Assembly (NCBI GenBank): GCA_966250385.1
Contig: CBINHC010000003.1
Span: forward strand, 124,001-188,000
Length of the DNA stretch: 64,000 bases
From: DASWTL01 sp966250385
Lineage (GTDB): Bacteria > Bacteroidota > Bacteroidia > Sphingobacteriales > Sphingobacteriaceae
Reading direction: 5' to 3'
The notes beneath the pieces were generated by a model. It was not told the origin of the DNA. It did not search any database and saw only the letters and a program-made list of their open reading frames with translations. Positions 9,070 through 16,704 of this stretch are shown piece by piece. Every line of letters starts with the position of its first letter. Within the stretch, counting starts at the first letter, position 1. A program made the position numbers and the translations under genes.

Positions 9070-9687
9070 TTACTGGCCCTGCTTTACCTTATGGATCGAT
9101 GCCGGAGTCATTCCATGGGCCTCCTGGTGGGTCTGCTTTACCGCTTCAGCGTTACCCGCCTCAGAAAGACACATGATGACGCCGTCTTTCTCATTCACCC
9201 AATAATTGAGGAACCTGACGCCGTGTTTATCTTCTACCGCCAGGTCTTTCTGATGGGCGGCTGCCACATCGCTTGCAGTTACTTTGCCGGGGCCCACCTC
9301 ATGGATATCCATGAATAGTTCCCTGGTGCCTTCCGGTGTTACTTCTGTTCCTTCGGTCACTGCATACACGTTCTGCGGTTCCATTCCATGTGCTTCCTTA
9401 TGGGTTTTCCGTACAGATTCGGGATCCGGCGCCGAAGACAGGCAGTAGATCAGCCCGTTTTCTTCATCGACCCAGTATCTTAAGAACTTGACCCCTGCCT
9501 TGTCCTGGATTGCAAGATCCTTTTCGTGCTCTTTGGCGACATGCTGAATGGTTACCTTTCCGGGTTCCAGCTGATGCACGTCCATGTACAGTGTCGGATT
9601 TTTAGGCTGATCCTGGGACTGGGCATAGAGGCCGCCTGAAATACAACTGATAACGGCGGCCGCCGGCAAAATTAGTCTGGTTTTCAT
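9070..9687 (-). CDS. Secreted protein with two tandem DUF4242 (nickel-binding-like) domains
   Basis: 205 residues from the ATG at 9687 (an in-frame GTG lies 9 nt upstream). After a signal peptide (cleaved near LYAQ) it has two copies of a domain of about 75 residues. Each copy carries MDxH, HxxDLA, GVxFLxYWVxE, a short strand ending in CLS, and KxTHxEAHGMxP; the spans are about residues 33-107 and 124-200. This is the DUF4242 family, whose member SCO4226 of Streptomyces is reported to bind nickel. The conserved His/Asp/Glu/Cys positions recur in both copies, so both may bind ligand. Export to the periplasm is unusual for the family. Confidence 0.7.
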   Translation of the reverse strand: MKTRLILPAAAVISCISGGLYAQSQDQPKNPTLYMDVHQLEPGKVTIQHVAKEHEKDLAIQDKAGVKFLRYWVDEENGLIYCLSSAPDPESVRKTHKEAHGMEPQNVYAVTEGTEVTPEGTRELFMDIHEVGPGKVTASDVAAAHQKDLAVEDKHGVRFLNYWVNEKDGVIMCLSEAGNAEAVKQTHQEAHGMTPASIHKVKQGQ

Positions 9688-9909
9688 AATACTCACTTTT
9701 AGGGTTTACCGTTAAAAACCCCCAGTTGGTATAATTGGTTTTTATAACTAACTGTAAATCTGCACCTTGCGGTGGTTCTCCTGCGAGGCGAAACGACGAA
9801 ATCCTGTCCCGGTGATGCTGTAACACGGGGGCTTCGCGCGGCTCTAACTAGCGATTGCCCGTTGTTAACGCCCGTCGGTCAGGACCGGGTGGTGTAAAAT
9901 CTGATTACT

Positions 9910-10947
9910 ATGAAAACATACCTGTTTAGTCTCTGTCTATTCTTCCTGGCGCCGGCGCCCGTTAATGGCCAGGCACCGGTCAGCGAAGGGAAATTTATCC
10001 GGATCGGCGGCATTGAACAATGGGTGACGATTCAATCGGCGGACCTTTCCAATCCGGTTATCCTGTTCCTTCACGGGGGACCGGGCAGCACGATGACTCC
10101 CTATGCCGATGCGGTTTACGGTGAATGGAAAAAAGAGTTCACGCTTGTGAACTGGGATCAGCGGGGCGCAGGGCGAACCTATGGACGAAACGTACCGGAA
10201 GATGCGGGTGAGGAATTCTGGACCGGGCATCCGCTGACAGTCGAACAAATGACAGCCGACGGCATTGAGCTCTCTGAATACCTGGTAAAGAACTTCGGAA
10301 ACCGGAAAATTATCCTGTTGGCCACCTCCTGGGGATCAGTCCTGGGGGCGAAGATGGCGCTGGCGCGTCCGGATCTTTACCGGGCCTATGTGGGACACTC
10401 CCAGATCGTGAACGCCGCAGAGGGATCCAGGCAGGCCTTTGAAACGGCGCTCCGGCTGGCGCGGGATGCCGCTGACACAGTATCCGTGGCAAAGCTGGAA
10501 TCGCTGGGACGGCCGCCATACGGCGACGCCCGGAAAGACGGGCAACTGCTAAGAGTCATTAAGAAGTATGAAAGGCTGCGTTCAACCCCGGGTCCGGAGT
10601 CGTGGTGGATTCCCGCTCCCGCTTATGACAATGAAAAGGATGCCCGGGATCGGGAGAACGGCGATGACTACTCCTTCCTGCACTATGCCGGTCACGATAA
10701 AATGGGGGTCAGGCCGATGTCGGCTGGTATTGATCTGTTGAAGGACGGCCTGGCCTTCAGCGTTCCGGTTTATCTGATCCAGGGAGAAGCCGATATCCTA
10801 ACCCCGGAAAAATTAACCAGGATCTATTTTAATGTTATCAAGGCCCCGGCGAAACGACTTATACTGGTCCCCGGCGCGGCGCACGGCCACAACCGGCCCG
10901 TAGTGGATGCCCAGTATAAGTTGGTGAGGGAGATCGCGGCCCGTTAG
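9910..10947 (+). CDS. Secreted alpha/beta hydrolase, proline-iminopeptidase-like
   Basis: 345 residues with a signal peptide cleaved near VNGQ. It carries the HGGPGS oxyanion motif (55-60) typical of the prolyl aminopeptidase group, NWDQRGAGR (81-89), the nucleophile elbow TSWGS with Ser140, an acid in GEADILTP and the catalytic His in GAAHGHN near the C-terminus. The first Gly of the usual GxSxG is Ala-Thr here. It probably hydrolyses small esters or peptides in the periplasm; the substrate is not known. It is monocistronic, divergent from the DUF4242 gene. Confidence 0.8.
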   Translation: MKTYLFSLCLFFLAPAPVNGQAPVSEGKFIRIGGIEQWVTIQSADLSNPVILFLHGGPGSTMTPYADAVYGEWKKEFTLVNWDQRGAGRTYGRNVPEDAGEEFWTGHPLTVEQMTADGIELSEYLVKNFGNRKIILLATSWGSVLGAKMALARPDLYRAYVGHSQIVNAAEGSRQAFETALRLARDAADTVSVAKLESLGRPPYGDARKDGQLLRVIKKYERLRSTPGPESWWIPAPAYDNEKDARDRENGDDYSFLHYAGHDKMGVRPMSAGIDLLKDGLAFSVPVYLIQGEADILTPEKLTRIYFNVIKAPAKRLILVPGAAHGHNRPVVDAQYKLVREIAAR

Positions 10948-10966
10948 CCCGGTCCCGGTCTCCGGG

Positions 10967-11461
10967 TTAATCGACGCCGGCAGTCAGGCTGCGTCTTTCA
11001 AGGAGTACCGTATCGCGCCAGACGCCATTCATCTTGCCGATCCTTTCCCGAGTGCCCAATATCCGGAACCCGGCATCCAGGTGCAGGGCGATACTGGCCT
11101 TGTTTTCCGGAAATATGCCTGCCTGGAGCGTCCAGAAGCTCTGGCGTTCACTTTCCTGTACCAATGCCTTAAGCAGCATCTTTCCGACGCCCCTCCCTCT
11201 TGCCGCTTCGGCCACATATATACTTACCTCGGCAACGCCGGCATATACACATCTTCCCGAAACGGGGGTCAGGGCCGCCCAGCCCAGCGTGATGTCGTTT
11301 TCCACAGCCAGCAGCCGGCAGTTAACCGTGTGGGCGCTGTCCCATTCTTCCCATGTCGGCGCGGTCTGCTGGAAAGTCGCCTGGCCGGTGGCAATGCCCT
11401 CCAGGTAGATGTTCTTCACGTCTTCCCAGTGGTGGGGCGTCATATTGATTATTTCCATCAT
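10967..11461 (-). CDS. GNAT acetyltransferase, phosphinothricin/arsinothricin acetyltransferase (ArsN1-like)
   Basis: 164 residues in the phosphinothricin-acetyltransferase branch of GNAT: an N-terminal YLEGIATGQATFQ segment, WAALTPVS, the acetyl-CoA loop ARGRGVGKML, and LQAGIFPENKASIALHLDAGF. In ars clusters this branch includes ArsN1, which acetylates the organoarsenical antibiotic arsinothricin. It is the third gene of a minus-strand operon after an ArsR regulator and a DUF6428 protein, 1 nt after the latter, which favours an arsenic-related role. A general amino-acid-analogue acetyltransferase is the alternative. Confidence 0.75.
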   Translation of the reverse strand: MMEIINMTPHHWEDVKNIYLEGIATGQATFQQTAPTWEEWDSAHTVNCRLLAVENDITLGWAALTPVSGRCVYAGVAEVSIYVAEAARGRGVGKMLLKALVQESERQSFWTLQAGIFPENKASIALHLDAGFRILGTRERIGKMNGVWRDTVLLERRSLTAGVD

Positions 11462-11462
11462 C

Positions 11463-12026
11463 TCAGCAGCAGCCTGAACCGGGTGAACATACTTCCGCTG
11501 CGGCCAGGGTGGTCAGCAGGACTTTCGGCTTCTTTTCGGTCGGCGGGGTGCAGCAGGCTTCTTCTGATTCGGCGGTGCCGCAGCTGCCGCCCCGGCCGAT
11601 AGCCTTGCATTGAACCTGGTCAGGCCGGAGGTCGACAATCAGCGAGTCGTTTTCGATCCGGATATCGCCCGGAAACATCTGCCGGGTATCGAATACCGAA
11701 TTGCCGAACTCGATCTTTACGACAGCCAGCGGGTTCAGTGGGAGCGACCGCTCCACCAGGTCAATGATCGAGAGGGCCTTTCCGGCACTCATGGCCCGCT
11801 CCGTTTGTTTTTCTGCCGGTTCCCACAGCTGAACGATGATTTCGGTCCAGGAATTCATCTTCCCGCCGCAGTCAACGGATGTAATCGGCGCCGACTTGAT
11901 TTCCGTGATGTGGTACGACTGGTCGACCCAGCGGTCTTCCGCGTATTGAAACTGAAGGCTTAGGCCGGGATTCTGTTGCAGCGTTTCCTTGAACGCCTGC
12001 CAGTTAAGTGTTTGTGAGTTATTCAT
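11463..12026 (-). CDS. DUF6428 family protein with Cys-rich tail, in ArsR operon
   Basis: 187 residues, cytoplasmic. The first 135 residues resemble the DUF6428 family found beside ArsR regulators in Bacteroidota (VDCGGKMNSWTEIIVQLWEP, then LPLNPLAVVKIEFGN). The last 50 residues are Cys-rich (Cys 140, 149, 158, 159, 180, 186, 187), including CGT, EACCTPP and a terminal SGCC. Such a tail could bind arsenite or another soft metal; that is inference. It sits 11 nt after the ArsR gene and 1 nt before the acetyltransferase. Confidence 0.7.
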   Translation of the reverse strand: MNNSQTLNWQAFKETLQQNPGLSLQFQYAEDRWVDQSYHITEIKSAPITSVDCGGKMNSWTEIIVQLWEPAEKQTERAMSAGKALSIIDLVERSLPLNPLAVVKIEFGNSVFDTRQMFPGDIRIENDSLIVDLRPDQVQCKAIGRGGSCGTAESEEACCTPPTEKKPKVLLTTLAAAEVCSPGSGCC

Positions 12027-12037
12027 GATTCGGGTTG

Positions 12038-12370
12038 TTATTTACAGCAATCGGTTTGGGCCAGGAGATCTTTGAACAGGAAGTCCAGATCCCCTGCCAG
12101 ATGTTTGACGACTTCGGTATCGATGCAGTAGCACGACTTCGGGCCGTCAACGGTTCCCCTGATCAGTCCGGCTTTCAGCAGTTCCTTCAAATGCTGGGAT
12201 ACGGTTGACTGGGCAAGCGGCAGTATCTCCACAATCTCTCCGCAGATACAGGTGTTCCTTTCCGCCAGGATCCGGAGGATGGCGATGCGGGCGGGGTGCC
12301 CTAGGGTCTTTGCCAGGTCTGCGGTCCGCTGGTCCGCTTCAGAGAATTCTGTTTTTTTGTTCAATGCCAT
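12038..12370 (-). CDS. ArsR-family metalloregulatory repressor
   Basis: 110 residues from the ATG at 12370 (MALNKK). An in-frame start at 12403 lies upstream of the predicted transcription start and is rejected. It has a winged-helix fold (LAKTLGHPARIAILRIL, STVSQHLKELLKAGLI) with a CxC pair at Cys41/Cys43 in the position of the ArsR ELCVCDL motif, a second CxC at 80/82, and CC at 108/109. ArsR proteins release DNA when As(III)/Sb(III) binds these Cys. It heads the ArsR-DUF6428-acetyltransferase operon and probably represses its own promoter. Confidence 0.85.
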   Translation of the reverse strand: MALNKKTEFSEADQRTADLAKTLGHPARIAILRILAERNTCICGEIVEILPLAQSTVSQHLKELLKAGLIRGTVDGPKSCYCIDTEVVKHLAGDLDFLFKDLLAQTDCCK

Positions 12371-12396
12371 TCTTTGATTCTTTCTTGTAATTATAT

Positions 12397-12431
12397 ATCG
12401 CAAATATACGATGAAGAACTATCCGTGCAAA
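12397..12431 (-). promoter_or_regulatory. Promoter and candidate operator of the ArsR operon
   Basis: On the minus strand, TTTG (12431-12428), 19 nt, then TATATTTG (12408-12401): a perfect fit to the Bacteroidota -33/-7 consensus. The -7 element is embedded in the inverted repeat ATCG-N8-CGAT (12397-12412), a plausible ArsR site that would block polymerase. Transcription should start near 12395, about 25 nt before the ATG at 12370. Confidence 0.75.
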
Positions 12432-12721
12432 TTTTTTTCATTTTTTGTTCGGATGGTGACAGGAAATGGATTAGAAAACTCCGGGGGCAAAAAAACCGCC
12501 ACGGTGCCCCGGACGGTTCTCATATTCAACAACTATAACTAGGACCTTCACCCGGCCGGTATCCGTAGATCACGGCCTGTTTTTAAGCTCTGTTCCTTAT
12601 CGATGCAGGATGCCGGTCAGGATTTCCCCCGCAGCGACCGTTAATAGTTAACTACGTCGATAAGTTATAAAATATTCAAGCTACTTTCAAACTAAAGGTG
12701 TAATAATTACACCAAAAATTA
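12432..12721. other. Gene-free spacer between the ArsR operon and the HMA-AraC gene
   Basis: No open frame of interest. It holds a GC-rich imperfect hairpin (CCGGGGGCA at 12481-12489 with TGCCCCGG at 12505-12512, one bulge) and, at the far end, the 17-nt palindrome described separately at 12697-12713. Nothing else was recognised. Confidence 0.4.
12697..12713. promoter_or_regulatory. 17-nt perfect palindrome, Fur-family-like 7-1-7 box or weak terminator
   Basis: GGTGTAAT-A-ATTACACC is perfectly symmetric. Its core GTAATnATTAC equals the core of the Zur box described in Bacillus, and its geometry is that of Fur-family sites. It lies 8 nt beyond the stop of the HMA-AraC gene, so a weak terminator hairpin on the minus strand (followed by TTTAGTTT) is the main alternative. 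Confidence 0.4.
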
Positions 12722-13294
12722 TTAAACCACCGAATCCAGCGGTTTACGGAGGTTCATTTCCCGTGACAACTTGTATTGCGTCGGCGTCTGGCCGGTCACC
12801 TTTTTGAACTGGGTGGAGAGATGCTGCACGCTGCTGTATCCAACCTTATAGGCAATCTCGCTCAGGGTCAGCTCATCATAGAACAGCAGCTCCTTGACGC
12901 GCTCGATTTTCTGGCGGATAATGTACTGCTCCACGGTGATACCTTCCACGGATGAGAAGAGGGTGCTCAGGGTATTATAGTCCTGGTGTAATTGGTCAGC
13001 AAGGAGATCTGACCAGTTCACTTTCAGATCCAGCGTATCCTGGTGATGGATCTGCCGGATGATCAGGTTCTTGATATTCTCGATAAGCCGGGTCCTGGAA
13101 TTATCCAGCAGTTCAAACCCCTGTGCATTCAGTGATCGGGAAAGACGGGCGGTTTTCTCCTCGTCCAGCGTATCTTCCAGCACAACATATCCAAGTTCAA
13201 CCTTCGCCGGTACCAGGTTCAGCTTCGCCAGCTCATCTTTTACGACCAGGATGCATCGCTGGCATACCATGTTCTTGATGTATAACTCTGTCAT
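12722..13294 (-). CDS. AraC-family regulator with N-terminal HMA-like domain
   Basis: 190 residues. Residues 1-65 look like a heavy-metal-associated ferredoxin-like domain: LYIKNMVCQRC with Cys11-x-x-Cys14, and the beta-alpha-beta pattern to FELLDN. Residues 95-185 are an AraC double helix-turn-helix (LSTLFSSVEGITVEQYI, LSEIAYKVGYSSVQHLSTQFKKVTG). A link helix joins them. The design suggests direct metal sensing, perhaps Cu or Zn, with the regulator part lacking the usual sugar-binding cupin. A TATTTTTG -7 element lies at 13310-13303, 8 nt before the ATG. Its targets are unknown. Confidence 0.8.
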   Translation of the reverse strand: MTELYIKNMVCQRCILVVKDELAKLNLVPAKVELGYVVLEDTLDEEKTARLSRSLNAQGFELLDNSRTRLIENIKNLIIRQIHHQDTLDLKVNWSDLLADQLHQDYNTLSTLFSSVEGITVEQYIIRQKIERVKELLFYDELTLSEIAYKVGYSSVQHLSTQFKKVTGQTPTQYKLSREMNLRKPLDSVV

Positions 13295-13407
13295 CTGCTG
13301 TACAAAAATACGGAGCCAGTTTTCTTTTCCGGCGTCCGGTCAGGAATTATATAACAAGTTATGGAATTCTATAAAGCGGAGCGGCATCCGGCTGTCATTT
13401 TTTGTGA

Positions 13408-15147
13408 TCAGAACAGCATGATGCCGGCATTCCAGCCCCACCAAATGCTGGCGGCATTTCCGGTCCAGTCGGGCCGGACGATTTTTTTCCAGCCGGTCCC
13501 GCTGAACGCTACTTTCGACTCCGTGCTCATCAGGTTGCAGGATGGGCCGGCGAACAGCGTGAGGGGACGGAAGATCCGGATCTGAAGGTTCGATTCGACC
13601 CGGTTCAGCAGCCTGATCTCCTCCGGTTGCCGGGCATACAGGAATCTTGAAGATGCCTCAGCAGAGACCGATATTCTTTTTGAAAGTATGAAGTCATGGC
13701 CGAGCCCCAGTCCGGCTGCGTATACCCTGAGGCTGTCGGTTTTCGCCTGATTCATGCCTGCAAGGATACTCGTATATAATTTTGCGTTACCGGTCTTGAT
13801 ACTGACGTTCCGGGCCAGCGTTTCGTTCGCTGACAGGACGACCTTGTGGTAGCCGGTGCTGACCCAGTTGATCAGCCCCAGGCTGTACCCGGTTGAAGAG
13901 TGGGCGACATTGATGAGGCCGATCTGCATGCCTCTCATTTCCTTTGCCGCGTTGATCAGCCCGACCTGCACGCCCCGCATCCGGCCTGCAGCGATGTTCG
14001 TGACTCCGGCAACCTGAACTCCCTCGAAGTCCTTCCGGGCCAAGGTTCCGACGCCGGCCACCTGCAGCCCGCGCATGGTGCCGGCCGAACTCAAAATGCC
14101 GCCGACCTGGGCGCCCGCCATGGTATCGCGCACCGTGTTGCCGATTCCGCCGACCTGGACACCTTCAGCGCTTCGGAGCACGGTGTTGAAGATCCCGGCG
14201 ACCTGGACGCCATGGACGGATCCGCCTGCGACGTTGGATAGGCCCCCGACCTGGATAAACCCCACATCGCCTTTATTGATGTTGAACAGGCCGGCGATCT
14301 CAGCGCCCTGTACCCCGGCTGTGTAACCGCCCAGGACATTCAGTGAAAACTTGTTCACCACCTGCGAGCTGAATAGTCCCTGTGAGCTGATGCCGGGAAG
14401 CAGCGATGCCTGGTAGGGCGTGCTGGCGAGCAGGTCCGGGAGGTTCAGACTCTGGATCTTTTGCCTGGAGGACACCAGGAGGCGCCCGAGCCGTGAGTTC
14501 TCCAGCTCCTGGAAACCGGAAGCTCCGGCTCCGAACCCGCCGGAGTCCTCGTAGCCTTCCCGTCCGACCAGTATCCCGGACAAAAATACGACTGTGGTGT
14601 CCCGATAATTTTCGCGGCTGGCCGAGACGATGATCATCGGGTGATTGCCCCGGAGTTTCAGCGTGAAAAAGCCGTCCTGTCCTGTAAGGGTTGAGCGCAG
14701 CAGACGGGGCTCGTAAATACTGACGTCCTTTACCGCTTCCCCGGTCCGCTCGTCCCGGACATAGCCGGTCACCAGCGATGCTCTTTTTTCATTCCGGATG
14801 GTCTCGGGAACGATCTCGAATTTGGAGAAGGCCGGCCGGAGGATCACATAACCGGGACTTTCCCGGTATTCAAATCTTTTGGTAAGCAGGCGGTCGAGAA
14901 TCTCTGCGACCGGTCTGTTCTTCATGCTCAGGGTCACCAGGCTGTCCTGCGGGACCAGCGAGCTGCTGTACGAAAAATAGAAGTTTCCTTTTTTCGCGAT
15001 TCCTTCGAGGACATCGCTCAGCCGCGCGTTCCTGACCTCAATGTCCAGGGGTTTGTACAGGTACCTCGTCATCCGGACCACCGGCTGTCCCGCGGCGGTC
15101 CCTGCGATCAACAGGCAGATCAGGAGGGACGGGATAAATGATCTCAT
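13408..15147 (-). CDS. STN-domain protein with carboxypeptidase-like domain and QVAG surface repeats
   Basis: 579 residues: signal peptide (cleaved near AAGQ), an STN (secretin/TonB short N-terminal) domain (about 30-105, with LSDVLEGIAKKGNFYFSY), a carboxypeptidase-regulatory-like domain (about 124-200), a linker, then eight repeats of 14-16 residues built on GVQVAGxxN (281-428), and a C-terminal 150-residue beta-rich segment. STN domains of FecA-type receptors touch FecR; here STN is fused to a repeat/barrel protein rather than a TonB-dependent transporter. The ATG overlaps the fecR stop by 4 nt (ATGA), so the two are translationally coupled. It is probably the input protein of the sigma/anti-sigma switch. 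Confidence 0.75.
   Translation of the reverse strand: MRSFIPSLLICLLIAGTAAGQPVVRMTRYLYKPLDIEVRNARLSDVLEGIAKKGNFYFSYSSSLVPQDSLVTLSMKNRPVAEILDRLLTKRFEYRESPGYVILRPAFSKFEIVPETIRNEKRASLVTGYVRDERTGEAVKDVSIYEPRLLRSTLTGQDGFFTLKLRGNHPMIIVSASRENYRDTTVVFLSGILVGREGYEDSGGFGAGASGFQELENSRLGRLLVSSRQKIQSLNLPDLLASTPYQASLLPGISSQGLFSSQVVNKFSLNVLGGYTAGVQGAEIAGLFNINKGDVGFIQVGGLSNVAGGSVHGVQVAGIFNTVLRSAEGVQVGGIGNTVRDTMAGAQVGGILSSAGTMRGLQVAGVGTLARKDFEGVQVAGVTNIAAGRMRGVQVGLINAAKEMRGMQIGLINVAHSSTGYSLGLINWVSTGYHKVVLSANETLARNVSIKTGNAKLYTSILAGMNQAKTDSLRVYAAGLGLGHDFILSKRISVSAEASSRFLYARQPEEIRLLNRVESNLQIRIFRPLTLFAGPSCNLMSTESKVAFSGTGWKKIVRPDWTGNAASIWWGWNAGIMLF
13864..14307 (-). repeat. Coding repeats, 42-48 bp period (GVQVAGxxN units)
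   Basis: Eight consecutive units of 14-16 residues (codons 281-428 of the STN protein), each beginning G-x-Q-V/I-A/G-G. The alternation of hydrophobic and small residues suggests one beta strand per unit, as in a beta-solenoid or repeated strands of a barrel. It is clearly related to the QFAGF repeats of the gene at 17476. Confidence 0.7.
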
Positions 15148-16106
15148 TTCTTCAGGATGATCCGGCGGTCCTTCTTTTCGATTTTCAGGTCAAACGTTTC
15201 CGTCAGGACCTGCAGGATGGTATCCAGGGAGCTGTCGCTGAAGGTGGTTGTCAGCCTGAGGTCGTTGAGTTCCGGATCCTGCAGGACAATATCCGCCCGG
15301 TAGACCTCGTTGAGTTTCTCCACGATCCGCCCCAGGGGCGTATTGTCGGCCGTGAATTTCCGGCTGCGGTAATAGTTGTGGAGATTGTCGGTCACGGAGC
15401 TCCTTACCAGCTGTCCGTCAGGACCGGTTATCGTGACCTTCTCTCCGGGATGTAAAAGAATCCGATCGTCCCCGCCCGAAACTTCGACGATGCCGGTCTC
15501 TACCAGGACCTCCGTTTCATTGCTGGTGTGTCTGACGTTGAATGACGTGCCGACGACCTGGACGGTGATGTCGTCGGCATGAATCACGAACGGTCGCTTC
15601 CTGTCGGGCGTCACATTAAAAAATACCTCTCCGCTGTCCAGGGTAACGGACCGTTTTTCCCTATCGAACGCCTCGGGGTAGGAGAGCGACGAATTCCGGT
15701 TCATGGTTATCCGGGTCCCGTCGGGCAGGGTCCTGGAAGCGGTGTCTGATGCCGTTAACACCGTTTCATAATCCGTTTTCAAATAGGAATAGATCGCCCA
15801 GCCTGCAAGTATGACCAGCACGGCGGCCGCATACCTCAGCCAGGATGGCCGGTGAAGGCCGTGGACCTTAACCTGTTTCGGCGGCTGAGCATCACGCCGG
15901 GCCAGGAAACGTTCCCAGGCGAGATCCGGATCCGCTTTCCGGGCGTCGAGCAGGTTGCGGCTGGCATTCCAGATGGTCTCCAGCTGCGCAAACTCCTTGC
16001 GGTTAGCCGGGTCGGCCTCCAGCCACGCCCGGATATCCGAATCTTCTTCTGCTGAAGTTTCCCTGAGAAGGAACCGGATCAGCTGCTCATCATTCATTGC
16101 TGTCAT
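15144..16106 (-). CDS. FecR-family anti-sigma factor
   Basis: 320 residues: a cytoplasmic N-terminal anti-sigma region (1-80, with RFLLRETSAEED), one transmembrane helix (about 89-109), a FecR periplasmic domain (about 115-210, ending in LHPGEKVTITGP) and a C-terminal DUF4974 domain (about 250-319). This is the Bacteroidota FecR layout. It holds the adjacent ECF sigma factor and transmits the state of an outer-membrane STN protein. The start follows the sigma stop by 1 nt, and its stop overlaps the next start. A second ATG at 16097 is possible. Confidence 0.9.
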   Translation of the reverse strand: MTAMNDEQLIRFLLRETSAEEDSDIRAWLEADPANRKEFAQLETIWNASRNLLDARKADPDLAWERFLARRDAQPPKQVKVHGLHRPSWLRYAAAVLVILAGWAIYSYLKTDYETVLTASDTASRTLPDGTRITMNRNSSLSYPEAFDREKRSVTLDSGEVFFNVTPDRKRPFVIHADDITVQVVGTSFNVRHTSNETEVLVETGIVEVSGGDDRILLHPGEKVTITGPDGQLVRSSVTDNLHNYYRSRKFTADNTPLGRIVEKLNEVYRADIVLQDPELNDLRLTTTFSDSSLDTILQVLTETFDLKIEKKDRRIILKK

Positions 16107-16107
16107 C

Positions 16108-16689
16108 CTATTTGATCTTTCCCATGGTTATTAACATCAATAACAGCGGCAGATAGTCTCCGAGGCGAAGCCGGAGGTGCTTCAGGGCGTTGCCCATCTG
16201 CTTCTCCACCGCTTTCACGGATACGCCGAGGCGCTCGGCGATCTCGCGGTATTTCAGGTCTTCGAACCGGCTCATCTGGAAAACCGTGAGGCACTGTTCG
16301 GGCAATCCCGCCAGGGTCTCGTGCAGCCTTCGCTCAAGCTCTCTGAGCTCAAAGCCGGGAACCGGTTTGCTGTTCTCTTCCTTCATCAGGTAGGCCGTAT
16401 GAGTTGTATAAGTGGTGCTGACCTTCCGGTGCTTCAGGCTGTTCAGGCAGTCGTTGTGCACGCACCGGTACAGGAAGGCTTTAAGGGATGTCCGGATGGT
16501 CAGTGCGTCCCGTTTCTCCCACAACTTCAGAAACATCGTCTGAACGACATCCTCCGCATGCTCCTCGTCCTGCAGCATGACCCGCGCATAGGCGTGCAGT
16601 GCCGCATAATGTTCTCTGAACATGGCGCCGAATGATTCCTCATCGAAACTGTACTGCCGGTCGGGGGCTTCTGTTGCGGTTATTTCCAC
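16108..16689 (-). CDS. ECF RNA polymerase sigma factor
   Basis: About 194 residues from a GTG at 16689. A TTG at 16707 would overlap the -7 element and lie upstream of the likely transcription start, so it is rejected. Region 2 is FREHYAALHAYARVMLQDEEHAEDVVQTMFLKLWEKR; region 4 is LPEQCLTVFQMSRFEDLKYREIAERLGVSVKAVEKQMGNAL. It belongs to the Bacteroidota-expanded ECF group that pairs with FecR. The fecR gene follows 1 nt later. In this locus the controlled genes are probably the STN/repeat protein and the upstream repeat and GIN-domain genes. Confidence 0.88.
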   Translation of the reverse strand: MEITATEAPDRQYSFDEESFGAMFREHYAALHAYARVMLQDEEHAEDVVQTMFLKLWEKRDALTIRTSLKAFLYRCVHNDCLNSLKHRKVSTTYTTHTAYLMKEENSKPVPGFELRELERRLHETLAGLPEQCLTVFQMSRFEDLKYREIAERLGVSVKAVEKQMGNALKHLRLRLGDYLPLLLMLITMGKIK

Positions 16690-16704
16690 GATTGCGTTAA
16701 GCCG

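Noticed and set aside
9697..9909. Possible riboswitch or imperfect inverted repeat (9723-9754) between divergent genes
   Set aside because: The arms pair only partly and no known riboswitch core could be matched.
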